A stretch of 64,000 nt of DNA from Bacteroidales bacterium (GTDB lineage: Bacteria > Bacteroidota > Bacteroidia > Bacteroidales > P3). Location of the stretch: assembly GCA_028708845.1 (NCBI GenBank), contig JAQVXZ010000001.1, positions 179,608 to 243,607 on the forward strand, in the 5' to 3' direction. The notes under the pieces were generated by a model, which worked only from the letters and a program-made list of their open reading frames with translations, ran no database searches and was not told the DNA's origin. Below, piece after piece: positions 62,723-64,000 of this stretch. How positions within the stretch are numbered: the first letter of the stretch is position 1; each line of letters begins with the position of its first letter. The position numbers and the translations under genes were made by a program.

Positions 62723-63805
62723 CTATTTACATGTAGGACACAATTCATTAAAAAAACATTCTTCAAACTCTTTTACAGAGTATTTGCGTATCTCATCATT
62801 TATATCTTTAATAACAAAAACATCACTATCCTTTAGGCAAATATAAACATTCTTAACTCCTATATTAAAAACCATCTCAACCTTTTCTTTAATAAAATAC
62901 TTTAGAAGATTAGAGGTCTTTGTTACTCGAGCAATTCCAAGAGCATTTCCTTCCGCTATTTGCTCATTATTCATATCTTCATAGACAAAAGTTCGTGTTT
63001 GAAAATATTTATTCTCCTTATTTTTAAAAAACGATTTTGTAGTTACATTGTAATAGTTTGGATAGAATTTGTAAACAAATAAATTATCTTCAAAATCTTT
63101 CCTACCAAGCAATGTATCAGGACTAAAATAGAATATATGAAATTGTTTCAAACCCATTATATTTGGAATATATTTATTTTTCCTAACAAGGCGTGTGATT
63201 CTATTCTCTAAACTTTCTATTTCGGAAAGATATTTAAATCTTAAAGTGTGATATAAATACTTTAAACTATCTTGCTTTAACTCTTCATAAAATCTAATTT
63301 CCTTGTCGTAAAGAGCATTCATATAACCTTCCCAATCATAATCTTTAACATATCCTTTACTTTTATCTTCTCTTAGCACAAAAATATTCGAATCCTTTAC
63401 ACCTATATAATCTCCAAGGAAATTAAGCTGAAAAACAAAATCAAACTCATTATTCAAAAACAACTGTACTAATTCATAATTTTTATAGTCATTTTCATAC
63501 TTATACAATGAAAAATACTCTCCTAATGCCTTTCCTTTACCAATAGAATCATAAATAATAAACTTTGTCTCTAAACAACTCTTGATATTTTTTTTACTTG
63601 ACATTAAACAACCATTGACAATTTTCTTCCCTTGATTATAAATAATATACTCTGGCAATAATTTATTTAAAAATGCTTTGTTTAAATATTCCTCTTTTGA
63701 AATATCATCACGAAATGGAAGATAAAAAATATGAAGTTGCTTTAATCCTTCAATATTCCGCAGCTGTTTATCTTTCCTTATTTTAGCTGTAACAGCTTCT
63801 TCCAA
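62723..63805 (-). CDS. Unknown protein with two tandem copies of one domain; start uncertain
   Basis: At least 360 codons. Two halves of about 170-180 residues are homologous: SLEEAVTAKIRKDKQLRNIEGLKQLHIFYLP aligns with SLENRITRLVRKNKYIPNIMGLKQFHIFYFS, and later KDSNIFVLRED aligns with KDSDVFVIKDI. The only in-frame start codon near the N-terminus is a TTG at 63805. The frame is open upstream to a stop at about 63905 and reads ITERTRITKSAID there, which aligns with the start of the second copy. So the true start may be non-standard, or the gene may have lost its beginning. No signal peptide is seen. It lies 52 bases upstream of the RHS gene. Confidence 0.5.
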   Translation of the reverse strand: MEEAVTAKIRKDKQLRNIEGLKQLHIFYLPFRDDISKEEYLNKAFLNKLLPEYIIYNQGKKIVNGCLMSSKKNIKSCLETKFIIYDSIGKGKALGEYFSLYKYENDYKNYELVQLFLNNEFDFVFQLNFLGDYIGVKDSNIFVLREDKSKGYVKDYDWEGYMNALYDKEIRFYEELKQDSLKYLYHTLRFKYLSEIESLENRITRLVRKNKYIPNIMGLKQFHIFYFSPDTLLGRKDFEDNLFVYKFYPNYYNVTTKSFFKNKENKYFQTRTFVYEDMNNEQIAEGNALGIARVTKTSNLLKYFIKEKVEMVFNIGVKNVYICLKDSDVFVIKDINDEIRKYSVKEFEECFFNELCPTCK

Positions 63806-64000
63806 AGAATCTATTGCAGATTTAGTTATTCTTGTTCTCTCTGTGATTTTATATTTATCTTGAGAATAAGTTGTCCTGACTTTGACACTTATTTTTCTTT
63901 TAACTTATAATTCGCTGTAATATAGTTATCTGTATTTTTTGCTTCACTTTTTAGGGTGAATCGGACGAAAATAAATGTTATTTTTGCATTATGTTTATAC
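63806..64000. other. Window end with a possible plus-strand promoter
   Basis: TATTTTTG at 63979-63986 is a TAnnTTTG match on the plus strand, and an ATG at 63991 could begin a gene running out of the window. Too little is visible to say more. Between 63806 and 63905 the minus-strand frame of the preceding gene stays open. Confidence 0.3.

Overview
The window looks like a chromosome segment from an anaerobic or facultatively anaerobic member of Bacteroidota, most likely Bacteroidales. It is AT-rich. Its clear promoters are of the Bacteroidota type (TTTG, about 19 bases, TAnnTTTG). It carries the three-gene fumarate reductase/succinate dehydrogenase, a long PurF-like protein, a type 2 IleS, NrfHA with a ResB/CcsA cytochrome maturation pair, and [FeFe]-hydrogenase homologues. 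I cannot name the genus.

Layout. Positions 1-11000: urocanate hydratase, a NusG-like factor and SppA on the plus strand; then QueG and DnaE (minus), MnmA (plus) and a DnaQ-like exonuclease (minus). Positions 11000-19600: an intergenic repeat island, then a minus-strand operon ileS-recA-nadE-purF, with tRNA-Val divergent from it. Positions 20000-25300: a lytic transglycosylase, a coiled-coil lipoprotein, uvrA and tRNA-Met. Positions 25350-32210: a tight seven-gene plus-strand carotenoid operon (phytoene synthase, CruF-like hydratase, acyltransferase, glycosyltransferase, photolyase, TPR protein, phytoene desaturase). Positions 32200-35350: a GNAT protein, a pirin, then a non-coding, repeat-rich stretch. 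Positions 35350-43300: anaerobic respiration on the minus strand, with sdh/frdCAB followed by nrfHA, resB and ccsA. Positions 43560-55600: a long minus-strand series, recJ, ettA, [2Fe-2S] ferredoxin, sensory PAS hydrogenase, PP2C phosphatase, second ferredoxin, second hydrogenase, TPR protein, xseA, xseB. Positions 55800-58430: pdxJ and a U32 peptidase-family protein. Positions 58500-64000: an accessory region with a short RHS-tip protein, a probable lipoprotein immunity partner, a TonB-domain protein, secreted unknowns and many palindromic repeats.

How it fits together. The frd and nrf genes point to fumarate reduction and nitrite ammonification. The hydrogenase cluster looks like an H2-sensing and signalling module (sensor hydrogenase plus phosphatase) beside a second hydrogenase. 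The carotenoid operon would make a hydroxylated, glycosylated and probably acylated acyclic carotenoid and includes a DNA photolyase, so the cell probably meets light or oxygen despite its anaerobic enzymes.

The most unusual signal is non-coding. Five separate intergenic regions carry short arrays of different sequences that nearly all share a 21-base (sometimes 22- or 23-base) period, usually with two to six copies. One array sits next to another of unrelated sequence with the same period. A second family, palindromes whose arm sequences change together while the centre is kept, clusters around 34.0-34.9 kb and 58.4-60.3 kb. I know of no described element matching the 21-base islands, but I could not search for one.
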